From positions 1-51,932 of the forward strand of contig CANQUT010000006.1 in the NCBI GenBank assembly GCA_947627105.1: DNA of 51,932 bases, given 5' to 3'. The notes below the pieces were generated by a model, which did no database searches, was not told the origin of the DNA, and worked only from the letters and a program-made list of their open reading frames with translations. Origin of the DNA: an uncultured Clostridia bacterium. GTDB lineage: Bacteria; Bacillota; Clostridia; TANB77; CAG-508. The position numbers were made by a program, and so were the translations under genes. Shown one piece after another: positions 27,523 to 35,292 of the stretch (positions are counted from its first letter, which is position 1; each line of letters begins with the position of its first letter).

Positions 27523-28041
27523 ATGCCATACATGGATATATGGATGTATAATAGTAGACCTAGAGTCAAAGTATTTTTATGTTATTTCTTAATATTTATT
27601 GCATTTTTTATCTTTTCAGATATAATGATATTTTTATATACAAAATCATCATTTAAGCCAATGGAAAGCTATGAAATACAATCTACAAGTCCAGAAATAA
27701 CAGTATCATTAGCTGAAAGTTCAAAAGCTAGTGGAAATGTAAAGGGTACTATTAAAAACAATACAGAAGAAGAATTAATAAACAAATATATAAAATTCGA
27801 CTTTTATACCCCAAGGGATGTTAATGTTGGAACAAAATATATTAAAGTAGATAAACTAGAAAAAGATGAAGAAAAAAACTATGAGCTAGGCTTTCGCTAT
27901 GCAGATGTATCATCAGTAAAAATAAGCATAGTAAATGAAGACCAAGCTAAAAATGCTACCGCAGAAGAATTAGAAATAAGTCCAGTTATTACAACTGTAG
28001 GCTTAATAGGACAAATTTTAGCATTGTATGTTGTACTTTAA
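27523..28041 (+). CDS. Predicted membrane protein of unknown function
   Basis: The protein has 172 residues, with a membrane helix at about 17-40 and a hydrophobic C-terminus (about 153-172). Between them is a beta-rich segment (ASGNVKGTIKNNTEEELINKYIKFDFYT) that resembles FxLYD-type immunoglobulin-like domains; this is only a resemblance. It follows lexA by 22 bases with AAGGGGG as ribosome binding site, so it is probably co-transcribed and possibly SOS-induced. Confidence 0.6.
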   Translation: MPYMDIWMYNSRPRVKVFLCYFLIFIAFFIFSDIMIFLYTKSSFKPMESYEIQSTSPEITVSLAESSKASGNVKGTIKNNTEEELINKYIKFDFYTPRDVNVGTKYIKVDKLEKDEEKNYELGFRYADVSSVKISIVNEDQAKNATAEELEISPVITTVGLIGQILALYVVL

Positions 28042-28075
28042 TTTTTAAAATAGTATAAATTACATAAAAAATGGT

Positions 28076-28110
28076 AAAAATAGAATAGGAACTACCTATT
28101 CTATTTTTGT
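28076..28110 (+). terminator. Terminator of the lexA operon
   Basis: AAAATAGAATAGG pairs with CCTATTCTATTTT around a short loop and is followed by T residues. Confidence 0.85.
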
Positions 28111-28203
28111 GCATAAAAATTCGTCAAATGAAAAGTTAAATGAAATTCTGTAAAGTAAGTGCATAAAAATCGTCAAGTGAAAAGTTAAGTGCATAAAAAT
28201 TGC
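28108..28203 (+). repeat. Short direct repeats upstream of mreB
   Basis: GTGCATAAAAAT occurs three times in about 95 bases. The first two are followed by TCGTCAAATGAAAAGTTAA or a one-base-shorter variant. The origin is unknown; it could be a protein-binding array or a decayed duplication. Confidence 0.6.
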
Positions 28204-28305
28204 AAAAAAATACAAAAATTGATTGCTATTTTATACAACTTGTAATATAATTGTAACATAATTGTAATAATATTGAAACAAAATATTTCTGAAAGGAAGA
28301 TGGAA

Positions 28306-29310
28306 ATGTTTAAGTATGGACAAGATATAGGCATTGACTTAGGCACAGCTACTGTTATTGCTTATGTAAAAGGCAAAGGAATTGTATTAAGAGAACCTTC
28401 TGTTGTTGCAGTAGACAATAATACAGGAGAAGTACTTGCAGTAGGAAAAGAAGCAAGAAGAATGCTTGGAAGAACACCTGGAAATATTGTAGCAACAAGA
28501 CCATTAAGAGATGGAGTTATTTCAAGTTATACTGTTACAGAAAAAATGCTTAAATATTTCATTAATAGAGTTTGTGGAAAATTTATATTTGCTCCAAGAA
28601 TTATGATTTGCATTCCATCAAAAGTTACAGAGGTAGAAAAAAAAGCAGTAATAGATGCTGCATCACAAGCAGGAGCAAGAAAAGTATATTTAATAGAAGA
28701 ACCAATTGCAGCAGCAATTGGCGCTGGAATAGATATATCTAGACCATGTGGAAATATGGTAGTAGATATAGGTGGTGGAACTACTGATATTGCAGTTATT
28801 TCATTAGGTGGTTCAGTAGTAAGTTCTTCTTTAAAAGTTGCTGGAGATAAATTTGACGAAGCAATAGTTAAATACATCAAAAAGAAATATAATGTAATAA
28901 TTGGAGAAAGAACAGCTGAAGATTTAAAAATAAATATTGGATGTGTTTATCCAAAAATTCAAGATATGGAAATGGACATTAGAGGAAGAGACTTAGCAAC
29001 AGGGCTTCCAAAAACATTAACAGTTCATTCTAGTGAAATGCTAGAAGCCTTAATAGAGCCTGCTATGATGGTAATAGACGCTGTGCATGGCGTCTTAGAA
29101 AAAACACCACCAGAACTTGCAGCAGATATTAGTGATAGAGGAATTTACATGACAGGTGGAGGATGCTTAATAGATGGTTTAGATAAACTTTTGCAAGAAA
29201 AAACCGGAATTAATGTTATGATAGCACAAGACGCAATTTCATGTGTTGCTCTAGGAACTGGAAAAGCACTAGACAATTTAGATGTTTTAGATGCTAAAAA
29301 AAGAAGATAA
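28306..29310 (+). CDS. mreB: Rod shape-determining protein MreB/Mbl family
   Basis: The product has 334 residues from ATG 28306, six bases after AAAGGAAG; upstream in-frame starts lack this spacing. Actin-fold motifs are DIGIDLGTATVIAYVKGKGIV, the VDIGGGTTDIAVIS phosphate-2 loop and MTGGGCLIDGL. It forms membrane-associated filaments that guide wall synthesis. mreC and mreD do not follow, so this is likely an Mbl/MreBH-type paralogue standing alone. Confidence 0.9.
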   Translation: MFKYGQDIGIDLGTATVIAYVKGKGIVLREPSVVAVDNNTGEVLAVGKEARRMLGRTPGNIVATRPLRDGVISSYTVTEKMLKYFINRVCGKFIFAPRIMICIPSKVTEVEKKAVIDAASQAGARKVYLIEEPIAAAIGAGIDISRPCGNMVVDIGGGTTDIAVISLGGSVVSSSLKVAGDKFDEAIVKYIKKKYNVIIGERTAEDLKINIGCVYPKIQDMEMDIRGRDLATGLPKTLTVHSSEMLEALIEPAMMVIDAVHGVLEKTPPELAADISDRGIYMTGGGCLIDGLDKLLQEKTGINVMIAQDAISCVALGTGKALDNLDVLDAKKRR

Positions 29311-29319
29311 TTTTAAATT

Positions 29320-29364
29320 GGGGACAGTCCCTTTTTCCCTTTTTGGGGAAAAAGGGACTGTCCC
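29320..29364. repeat. GGGACAGTCCC-type inverted repeat after mreB
   Basis: GGGGACAGTCCCTTTTTCCC (from 29320) pairs with GGGAAAAAGGGACTGTCCC (ending 29364). This is a near-perfect hairpin that could also terminate mreB. A related copy lies at 40867-40910. Confidence 0.85.
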
Positions 29365-29459
29365 TATTCGAACGATAAGTCAGATTTAATTTTATTTCTT
29401 GCATAAAATAATATAAAATTATATAATACTATTGTATTTTATAAATAAAGGTGAAATTT

Positions 29460-30029
29460 ATGAATAAAACAAAAAGAAAAATATTTGAGACCTCTATGAA
29501 GTTATTTGCAGAAAAAGGCTATGATGCTACAAGCATTGAAGAAATTACAGCAACGGTAGGTGTAGCAAAAGGAACATTGTATTATCATTTTTCTAGTAAA
29601 GAAGAAATTTTTAATTTTTTAATAGAAGAAGGAGTTAAACTATTAAAAAACAGTATTGCTATAAAAACAGCTAAATTAGACAATTCTTTAGATAAATTAA
29701 GAGCAATTATTTTAATACAAATTAAAATTTTAGTAAAATACGAGAACTTTGTGACAATTATTTTGAGCCAAATTTGGGGAACAGATCCAAGAAGCCAAAT
29801 GTGCAAAAGCTATGTGTTTGATTATATACAAATGATAGAAGAAATAGTAAAAGAAGGAATAAAAAAAGATGAAATTGTAGAAGGAGATTCAAACGTAATT
29901 GCTTCTGGTATTTTTGGTTTTACTTGCTCAAGCTTAATATATAAAATGAGACATCATAATGAAGAAATAGATGTTCCAACATTGTATAGAGAAATTGATA
30001 AAACATTTATAAAAAAATTAAAAAAATAA
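29460..30029 (+). CDS. TetR family transcriptional regulator
   Basis: The product has 189 residues from ATG 29460 behind AAAGGTG; an in-frame GTG at 29451 overlaps that site. The N-terminal helix-turn-helix (about 5-50) has the family signature ITATVGVAKGTLYYHFSSKEE. The C-terminal ligand domain is all-helical. The acyl-CoA ligase gene begins 21 bases later, so the likely ligand is an acyl-CoA or fatty acid (inference from context). Confidence 0.88.
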   Translation: MNKTKRKIFETSMKLFAEKGYDATSIEEITATVGVAKGTLYYHFSSKEEIFNFLIEEGVKLLKNSIAIKTAKLDNSLDKLRAIILIQIKILVKYENFVTIILSQIWGTDPRSQMCKSYVFDYIQMIEEIVKEGIKKDEIVEGDSNVIASGIFGFTCSSLIYKMRHHNEEIDVPTLYREIDKTFIKKLKK

Positions 30030-30050
30030 AAAAGATGGGAGACTTATGAA

Positions 30051-31925
30051 ATGAGAGGATTAGGAGATTTTAAAGTTCCAAATTTTAAATTTCCAAAATT
30101 TAAAATGAAGGAATTATCACAAATTGATGAGGTAAATGTTAATTATGATTCTATTCAAAAAGCACAAGAAGAAAACAGCAAAAAGGAAACAAAGAATTAT
30201 ACACCTACTTCATACACTACAATGAAAGAGATTTTTGAAAAATCAATAAAAGAATATGCAAATAAAGAGTTTGTACTAGAAAAATTTGATCCAAAAGGAA
30301 AGTATACCCAAATAAGCTATGAGCAATTTGGAAAAGACGTTGTAAGCTTTGGAACTGCTTTAATGAGAAAATTAAACTTAACAGAAAATTCTAGAATTTT
30401 AATAGTAAGTGAAACAACATATCATTGGTATGTTTCATATATGGCACTTCTTTGCGGAAATGGAATTGCTGTTCCAACAGATAAAGAGCTTCCAGATAAT
30501 GAATTAGAAAATGTAATAAATAGATCAAGAGCAGATGTAATAATTTATTCAGAAAAGAAGGAAGATTCTATTAAAAAAGTTTTACCAAATATTAAAAGTG
30601 TAAAATACTTTATAAAAATGTATTCTAAAGATGGATTTGATGGCCAAAATGTTGGAATGCAGTATTTAATAGAAGAAGGAAAGACCTTAGTAGAAAATGG
30701 AGATGACTCTTATATTAGCACAAAAATTATTCCTGATGAATTTAAAGTATTATTATTTACATCTGGAACAACTTCTAGTGCAAAAGGTGTTATGCTATCT
30801 AGCAGAAACTTAGCAGAAAACATAAATGCTGTATCTGCCTATGTTAAACTATATCCAGAAGATAGATTCTTTTCAGTATTGCCACTTCACCATACTTACG
30901 AATCTACTATTGGCTTTTTATTACCAATGGCTTGTGGCTCATCTATAGCCGTTTGCCAAGGGTTAAAGTATATTGTACCAAACTTGCAAGAAACAAAGCC
31001 AAGCTGTATGCTTGCAGTTCCACTTTTAATTGAAAGCTTGTACAAAAAAATAAATGCTAATATTAAGAAAAGCAAAAAAGATGGTTTAGTAAATTCTATG
31101 ATACATGTAACAAATGCATTAAAGGTAGTTGGAGTAGATATTAAACGTAAGGTATTTGCAGAAATTCATGAAAATTTAGGTGGAAACTTAAGAATTATTG
31201 TATCTGCAGCAGCTCCTATAGATGCCAAAATTGGTAAATGGGTAGAAGATATTGGAATACTATTTTTACAAGGTTATGGATTAACAGAAACAGCCCCAAT
31301 AGCTGCTTTAACGCCAGAATTTCAACCAAAAGTAGGATCGGCAGGAAAAGCAGTTTTCACAGCAGAACTTAAAATAGAATCTCCAAATGAAAATGGAGAA
31401 GGAGAAGTACTTATTAAAAGTCCTACTTTAATGCTTGGCTATTATGAAGATGAAAAAGCAACAAATGAAGTAATAGAAAATATAGATGGAGAAAGATGGT
31501 TCCATTCTGGAGACGTTGGCTATTTAGATAAAGATGGATTTTTATACATTACAGGTAGAAGCAAAAATGTAATAGTAACACAAAATGGTAAAAATATTTA
31601 CCCAGAAGAAATAGAACTTTTATTATCTCAAATTACAGAAATTAAAGAATGTATGGTATATGGAAAAGAAGATCCAGATGATAAAAGAAATAAAGAACTA
31701 ATTATTTCTGCAAGAGTAATACCAAATAAAGATGAACTAGCAGAAAAATATGGCGAAAATTTAACAGAAGAGCAAATAAAAGATATTATTTGGGGAAAAA
31801 TTAAAGAAGTAAATAAAAAACTAGAATCATATAAAGCTGTAAAAAATTTGGAAATTAAATATGATGAATTTGAAAAAACTACTACTATGAAGATTAAAAG
31901 ATATGCTGAACTAAACAAAAAATAA
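30051..31925 (+). CDS. Long-chain acyl-CoA synthetase (AMP-binding)
   Basis: The protein has 624 residues of the ANL superfamily. Motifs are the P-loop LLFTSGTTSSAKGVMLSS, A4/A5 YGLTETAP, and the hinge region WFHSGDVGYLDKDGFLYITGRSKNVI. The catalytic C-terminal lysine lies in the TTTMKIKRY segment. A basic, Phe/Pro-rich N-terminal extension (DFKVPNFKFPKFKMKE) precedes the domain and may be a membrane contact. It is probably under the upstream TetR regulator and makes acyl-CoA or acyl-AMP for lipid metabolism. Confidence 0.87.
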   Translation: MRGLGDFKVPNFKFPKFKMKELSQIDEVNVNYDSIQKAQEENSKKETKNYTPTSYTTMKEIFEKSIKEYANKEFVLEKFDPKGKYTQISYEQFGKDVVSFGTALMRKLNLTENSRILIVSETTYHWYVSYMALLCGNGIAVPTDKELPDNELENVINRSRADVIIYSEKKEDSIKKVLPNIKSVKYFIKMYSKDGFDGQNVGMQYLIEEGKTLVENGDDSYISTKIIPDEFKVLLFTSGTTSSAKGVMLSSRNLAENINAVSAYVKLYPEDRFFSVLPLHHTYESTIGFLLPMACGSSIAVCQGLKYIVPNLQETKPSCMLAVPLLIESLYKKINANIKKSKKDGLVNSMIHVTNALKVVGVDIKRKVFAEIHENLGGNLRIIVSAAAPIDAKIGKWVEDIGILFLQGYGLTETAPIAALTPEFQPKVGSAGKAVFTAELKIESPNENGEGEVLIKSPTLMLGYYEDEKATNEVIENIDGERWFHSGDVGYLDKDGFLYITGRSKNVIVTQNGKNIYPEEIELLLSQITEIKECMVYGKEDPDDKRNKELIISARVIPNKDELAEKYGENLTEEQIKDIIWGKIKEVNKKLESYKAVKNLEIKYDEFEKTTTMKIKRYAELNKK

Positions 31926-32018
31926 ATTGTTACAATTTATTACAAAATAATCTTGACTTCGTAAAATTGTTGTAATAAAATTGTTACAGAAATGTAAAAT
32001 AAAAAAACAGAAATCCTA

Positions 32019-32047
32019 TTGTGATTTTCAAATATTAGTTGTATAAT
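32019..32047 (+). promoter_or_regulatory. Candidate promoter of the coiled-coil protein gene
   Basis: TTGTGA (32019-32024) and TATAAT (32042-32047) are spaced by 17 bases, about 55 bases before the start codon. Confidence 0.55.
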
Positions 32048-32101
32048 TATATCGAAAAATAAAGGAAAATGTAACGTAGGATAAAGGAGGGAAGGTTTAC
32101 A

Positions 32102-32938
32102 ATGTCTAAATCTGGCATAGTAAACGTGAGAATGGTTATCACGGAAGAAAAAATTTTATCAAATATTGATAAAGTACAAAAATTAATTAATCCAAATAGT
32201 AAAAAGCAGATTATTCAATTAGAAGAAGATGCTTATTTTAAGGACTTAATAGAATCAATTAAAACATATTTAATTGAATATCCAAAAAAGAAAAATTTTC
32301 CAAAGAGTGTATATAAAGCAGCATATGCATTAGTTGAGTATGCAACAAATCAATTTGAAGAGAATACAAAGAAAATAGAAGAACTAATTCGCCAAAGAGA
32401 AAAAAATATTGCACTAGCAGCAGAATTAAGAGATACATTAGATGTAGTTCAAAACAAAGAAGAAAACTGGAAACAAGTTGTTAAAGATGTTTCAGGAGAA
32501 TTTCCAGAAGATATTATAGATACATTAGGCTTAATAGGAAGAACAAAATCAGATAAATCTCAAAATTATCAAGATGCTGTTAAATTAATTAATGCTAGAA
32601 TTGCAAATTTAGAATCTAACTTACATATTGAAATAGATATGGAAAGAATAGAAGATAGATCAAAAGCATTAAGTTACATAGGAATTGAAGTAGCAGATGC
32701 ATTAAAATTAATTCCAGCTCCACAAGAAGATGAAGAAGAACAATCTGTTCAAACAGAAGAAATAGCAACAGAAGATAAAAAATATTTTGAACAAACAAGA
32801 GTAGAAGTAAAACCATCATTATGGCAAAGAATTAAAAATACAAAAATAGTTAGAGCAATTGTTTATGCTTTCAAAATAAAAGTAGTTTTACAAGTGCCAG
32901 CACTTCCAGAAGGTAGAGGAGAGCAAGGACAAAACTAA
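32102..32938 (+). CDS. Hypothetical soluble helical protein (278 residues)
   Basis: The protein is largely helical, with heptad-like segments around residues 75-120 (FEENTKKIEELIRQREKNIALAAEL) and 155-200. An acidic linker runs about 203-228, and the tail is basic and hydrophobic (LWQRIKNTKIVRAIVYAFKIKVVLQV), possibly an amphipathic membrane anchor. I do not recognise the family. The ribosome binding site is a strong AAAGGAGGGAAGG. It stands alone between two terminators. Confidence 0.65.
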   Translation: MSKSGIVNVRMVITEEKILSNIDKVQKLINPNSKKQIIQLEEDAYFKDLIESIKTYLIEYPKKKNFPKSVYKAAYALVEYATNQFEENTKKIEELIRQREKNIALAAELRDTLDVVQNKEENWKQVVKDVSGEFPEDIIDTLGLIGRTKSDKSQNYQDAVKLINARIANLESNLHIEIDMERIEDRSKALSYIGIEVADALKLIPAPQEDEEEQSVQTEEIATEDKKYFEQTRVEVKPSLWQRIKNTKIVRAIVYAFKIKVVLQVPALPEGRGEQGQN

Positions 32939-32957
32939 GATTATTTAATTAAAGTTA

Positions 32958-32998
32958 AACCGTCGCTTGAATAAATTTTTTAAGTGACGGTTATTTTA
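32958..32998 (+). terminator. Terminator of the coiled-coil protein gene
   Basis: AACCGTCGCTT (32958-32968) pairs with AAGTGACGGTT (32982-32992), including one G-T pair, followed by ATTTTAT. Confidence 0.75.
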
Positions 32999-33052
32999 TG
33001 CATAAATGCTAATAATTTATAACATATATATTAAAAAAATTAAGTACAAGTA

Positions 33053-33081
33053 TTGACTTTTTCTATAAAATGTTTTATACT
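33053..33081 (+). promoter_or_regulatory. Sigma-A promoter of the tRNA-Met/tRNA-Tyr unit
   Basis: TTGACT (33053-33058) and TATACT (33076-33081) have an ideal 17-base spacing and lie 18 bases before tRNA-Met. Confidence 0.8.
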
Positions 33082-33099
33082 TAAAGTCGCATTGCAAAT

Positions 33100-33176
33100 G
33101 CGCCATTAGCTCAGTTGGTCAGAGCAACCGGCTCATAACCGGTGGGTCCAAGGTTCGAATCCTTGATGGCGCACCA
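33100..33176 (+). tRNA. tRNA-Met (anticodon CAU)
   Basis: Acceptor GCGCCAT pairs with ATGGCGC, the anticodon loop is CTCATAA with anticodon CAT, the T arm is AAGGTTCGAATCCTT, and CCA is encoded. Whether it is elongator Met or the lysidine-modified Ile2 type cannot be settled by eye; the first base pair is G-C and it lacks initiator features, so elongator is favoured. Confidence 0.88.
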
Positions 33177-33235
33177 TAAATACTTAAGTAAAATAATTAT
33201 ATTTTACTTAAGTATTTAATAATAATTTAATATAT

Positions 33236-33568
33236 GGGTAGGTGGCCGAGTGGCTAAAGGCGGCAGACTGTACGCTTTGATTTTAAAATCAAAAAATCAG
33301 AAATTGCAGCCCATATGAGTAATCATATGGTGAATAACTAGGCTAATTCGGGGAAGTCTTAACAGTATTTAAAAGCTGATGATAATCCCGAGCTAAAAAT
33401 TTTAAAGAACTTAAAATTTTGAGTGTAGAGACTTTATACCTAGTATCTTATTATATAAGATAAAGAGCAAGTCCAGACTACAAACATTTAAAATGGTAGT
33501 GAAAACTATAGTAGTAAGAAATCTGTTCTCATTCGAGTACGATGGTTCGAATCCATCCCTGCCCACCA
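33236..33568 (+). tRNA. tRNA-Tyr (anticodon GUA) interrupted by a group I intron
   Basis: The exons are 33236-33271 and 33519-33568. Joined, they give acceptor GGGTAGG/CCTGCCC, D stem GCC/GGC, anticodon stem GCAGA/TCTGT with loop CTGTAAA, a long class II variable arm, T arm GATGGTTCGAATCCATC and encoded CCA. The intron interrupts the anticodon between U35 and A36. The long variable arm and GTA anticodon fit bacterial tRNA-Tyr. A standard tRNA scan that ignores introns may miss it. It is probably co-transcribed with the upstream tRNA-Met. Confidence 0.88.
33272..33518 (+). ncRNA. Self-splicing group I intron in tRNA-Tyr (247 nt)
   Basis: The 5' exon ends in U and the intron ends in G, as group I splicing requires. 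The internal guide GCAG can pair with exon CTGU (G-U at the splice site). Recognisable helices are P2 (CCATATGA/TCATATGG), P3 (ACTAGG/CCTAGT), P4 (TCGGG/CCCGA in the P and Q elements), P6 (AAAATTTTAA/TTAAAATTTT), P7 (GACT/AGTC, with GTAGAGACT and GCAAGTCC as R and S elements) and P8 (ATCTTAT/ATAAGAT). No homing endonuclease ORF is present. The architecture resembles tRNA introns of subgroup IC3, though the subgroup was not computed. Confidence 0.88.
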
Positions 33569-33620
33569 AAAGTAAGCAGTAATGCTTGCTTTTAAAATAC
33601 TAAAAATACAACTATATTAT

Positions 33621-33649
33621 TTGCAATATTATGTAAAATATGGTATAAT
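33621..33649 (+). promoter_or_regulatory. Sigma-A promoter of the orphan gene at 33719
   Basis: TTGCAA (33621-33626) and TATAAT (33644-33649, preceded by TGG) are spaced by 17 bases. An imperfect palindrome, TGGCTAGTATTACTGGCCA (about 33679-33697), lies between it and the ribosome binding site. Confidence 0.6.
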
Positions 33650-33718
33650 TAAATTGCAATTTAATTTGCAATAAATAATGGCTAGTATTACTGGCCAAAA
33701 AGGAGTTGAAAAAAACAT

Positions 33719-34096
33719 ATGGTGAAGCACTACATGGAAGTTCGGTATGAGAACGAAGTCGGCAAATCCTACTTCTACGAAAAGGAAGTAGAGGTTTGCG
33801 GAATTCATGACAATCCCATTCCGGATGGCTGCAGCGGCGTGAGATTCTTCGATTGCGACGTCATAGTCATTAATGGCCATGATCTGAGGAGCGCCAGATT
33901 CAACGAGACTGGCTGGACCTACATTGGCGAAAAAATGACCATCGACGACGCGAAAGAGAACAAAAAAATCTCACTTGAGCAGTACATAAAGTTTTCATCT
34001 TCTGGCCATCACACTGTTGTGATTACCGAGAAAGGAAAGGCTATTCCTTTGTGGGCGGTCGACAATGTGGTTGAAAGAAGATACACCGCTGCTTAA
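33719..34096 (+). CDS. Orphan soluble protein, atypical high G+C (125 residues)
   Basis: This gene has a G+C content near 45-50% by eye, far above its neighbours, with many GAC, GGC, ATC and GAG codons. The product has no membrane segment. It is rich in aromatic and charged residues, with Cys at positions 27, 38 and 46, and ends ITEKGKAIPLWAVDNVVERRYTAA. I recognise no family. It has its own promoter, AAAGGAG ribosome binding site and strong terminator. Codon 9 is CGG (33743-33745). The last 20 residues resemble the tail of the orphan product at 43788 (KIIAVWLVA), suggesting a shared family. Confidence 0.65.
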   Translation: MVKHYMEVRYENEVGKSYFYEKEVEVCGIHDNPIPDGCSGVRFFDCDVIVINGHDLRSARFNETGWTYIGEKMTIDDAKENKKISLEQYIKFSSSGHHTVVITEKGKAIPLWAVDNVVERRYTAA

Positions 34097-34102
34097 CTCC
34101 AA

Positions 34103-34146
34103 AAAACAAATCCCAAGATACAAATTGTGTCTTGGGATTTGTTTTA
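34103..34146 (+). terminator. Terminator of the orphan gene at 33719
   Basis: AAAACAAATCCCAAGA pairs with TCTTGGGATTTGTTTT around a 12-nt loop that can pair further. Confidence 0.88.
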
Positions 34147-34214
34147 TTATAACTAATAACACTAAAATTATTTGCCATACTTCAAAAGTTTTATAATTGG
34201 AATATTTTAAAAAA

Positions 34215-34931
34215 TTATTTAAAACTTTTTGGTTGCTGTTTTATAAGTTCATCTGCCTGTTCTTGTGATAAATAGCCATTTTCAACCATTGTTGAGATAA
34301 CCTTTTTTTGCCTATTTAAAGTTAAATCAAAATTAGCAGTAGGAGCGTAAACACTAGGTGCATTTGGAATACCTGCCATCATTGTTGCCTCATGTAGTGT
34401 CATATCACTAGGAGACTTTTCTAAGTAACCCTCGCAGGCTTCTTTAATTCCATAATATCCATCTCCAAAATAAATAGTGTTAACATAGAATTCTAAAATA
34501 TCATCTTTTTCATATGCTTTTTCTAGATCATAAGCCATAAATACTTCTGCAATTTTTCTATATGCTACATTACTATCAGTAGCAATAAAATATAAATTTT
34601 TAGCAACCTGTTGTGTAATTGTGCTTCCGCCTTCTAAAAAATCAGCATGTACTATATTAGTTAAAACAGCTCGCATAATTGCTATTATATCAATAGGGCC
34701 ATGTTCATAAAAACGTCTATCTTCTACTGAAACAACAGCATTTTTATAGTTATTTGGCAGATCTTTTATTTGTACATAACTATCATCTGATTTTATACTT
34801 TCAATTTTATCTTCTAAACTCATAGTTTTTAAAGCATCTTTATATAAACTATAGCCTTTATAAACAACAAATCCACTTGCAATTATTACAATAACTAAAA
34901 GTACTAATAAAATTTTTTTAATTAGTTTCAT
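34215..34931 (-). CDS. Monofunctional peptidoglycan glycosyltransferase (GT51)
   Basis: This 238-residue protein has an N-terminal membrane anchor (about 5-28) and a GT51 domain. Motifs in order are VSVEDRRFYEHGPID with the catalytic Glu, EGGSTITQQVAKNLY, RKIAEVFMAYDLE and ILEFYVNTIYFGDGYYGI. There is no transpeptidase domain, so it is an MtgA-like enzyme that polymerises lipid II into glycan strands. It stands alone on the minus strand; the ribosome binding site AGAGAGGAAAAAA lies before ATG 34931. Confidence 0.92.
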   Translation of the reverse strand: MKLIKKILLVLLVIVIIASGFVVYKGYSLYKDALKTMSLEDKIESIKSDDSYVQIKDLPNNYKNAVVSVEDRRFYEHGPIDIIAIMRAVLTNIVHADFLEGGSTITQQVAKNLYFIATDSNVAYRKIAEVFMAYDLEKAYEKDDILEFYVNTIYFGDGYYGIKEACEGYLEKSPSDMTLHEATMMAGIPNAPSVYAPTANFDLTLNRQKKVISTMVENGYLSQEQADELIKQQPKSFK

Positions 34932-35120
34932 AAATTTTTTCCTCTCTTATTATTATTTTTTATGTTTAAATTTATTATACATTTTTTTTATTATAAAAGC
35001 TATTAAAATTTTATTAATTTTAACAAAAATAATCTTAATAATTCTTGACATATTAAGCAAGTTATTTGTATAATTTTTGAAGAAATAGTTTACTAGTTAA
35101 TAGTTGTAAGCACATTGAAG

Positions 35121-35231
35121 CTTAAATAGTACTATTTTTCGCAGTTTTGAGAGGTCCCGTTCTGAGTTACTTCTTTGAACTGCCAACTGCAACGGGCAAT
35201 TTGAAAAACAAGAAAACTAGTACTATTTAAG
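35121..35231 (-). repeat. Family A palindromic element, copy 3 (inverted)
   Basis: In reverse orientation it carries TTAATGGTTTTATAGTTAA on its flank (to 35253), CTTAAATAGTACTAG, CCCGTTGCAG, a variable loop with TCAAAGAAG, CAGAACGGGACC and AAATAGTACTATTTAAG. Confidence 0.88.
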
Positions 35232-35292
35232 CGGGTTAACTATAAAACCATTAATTAGTCATAAAATAATAATTAATTTTAGGTGAGTCAAA

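Noticed and set aside
28108..28203. CRISPR array upstream of mreB
   Set aside because: There are only three short units with irregular spacing and no spacers of constant length.
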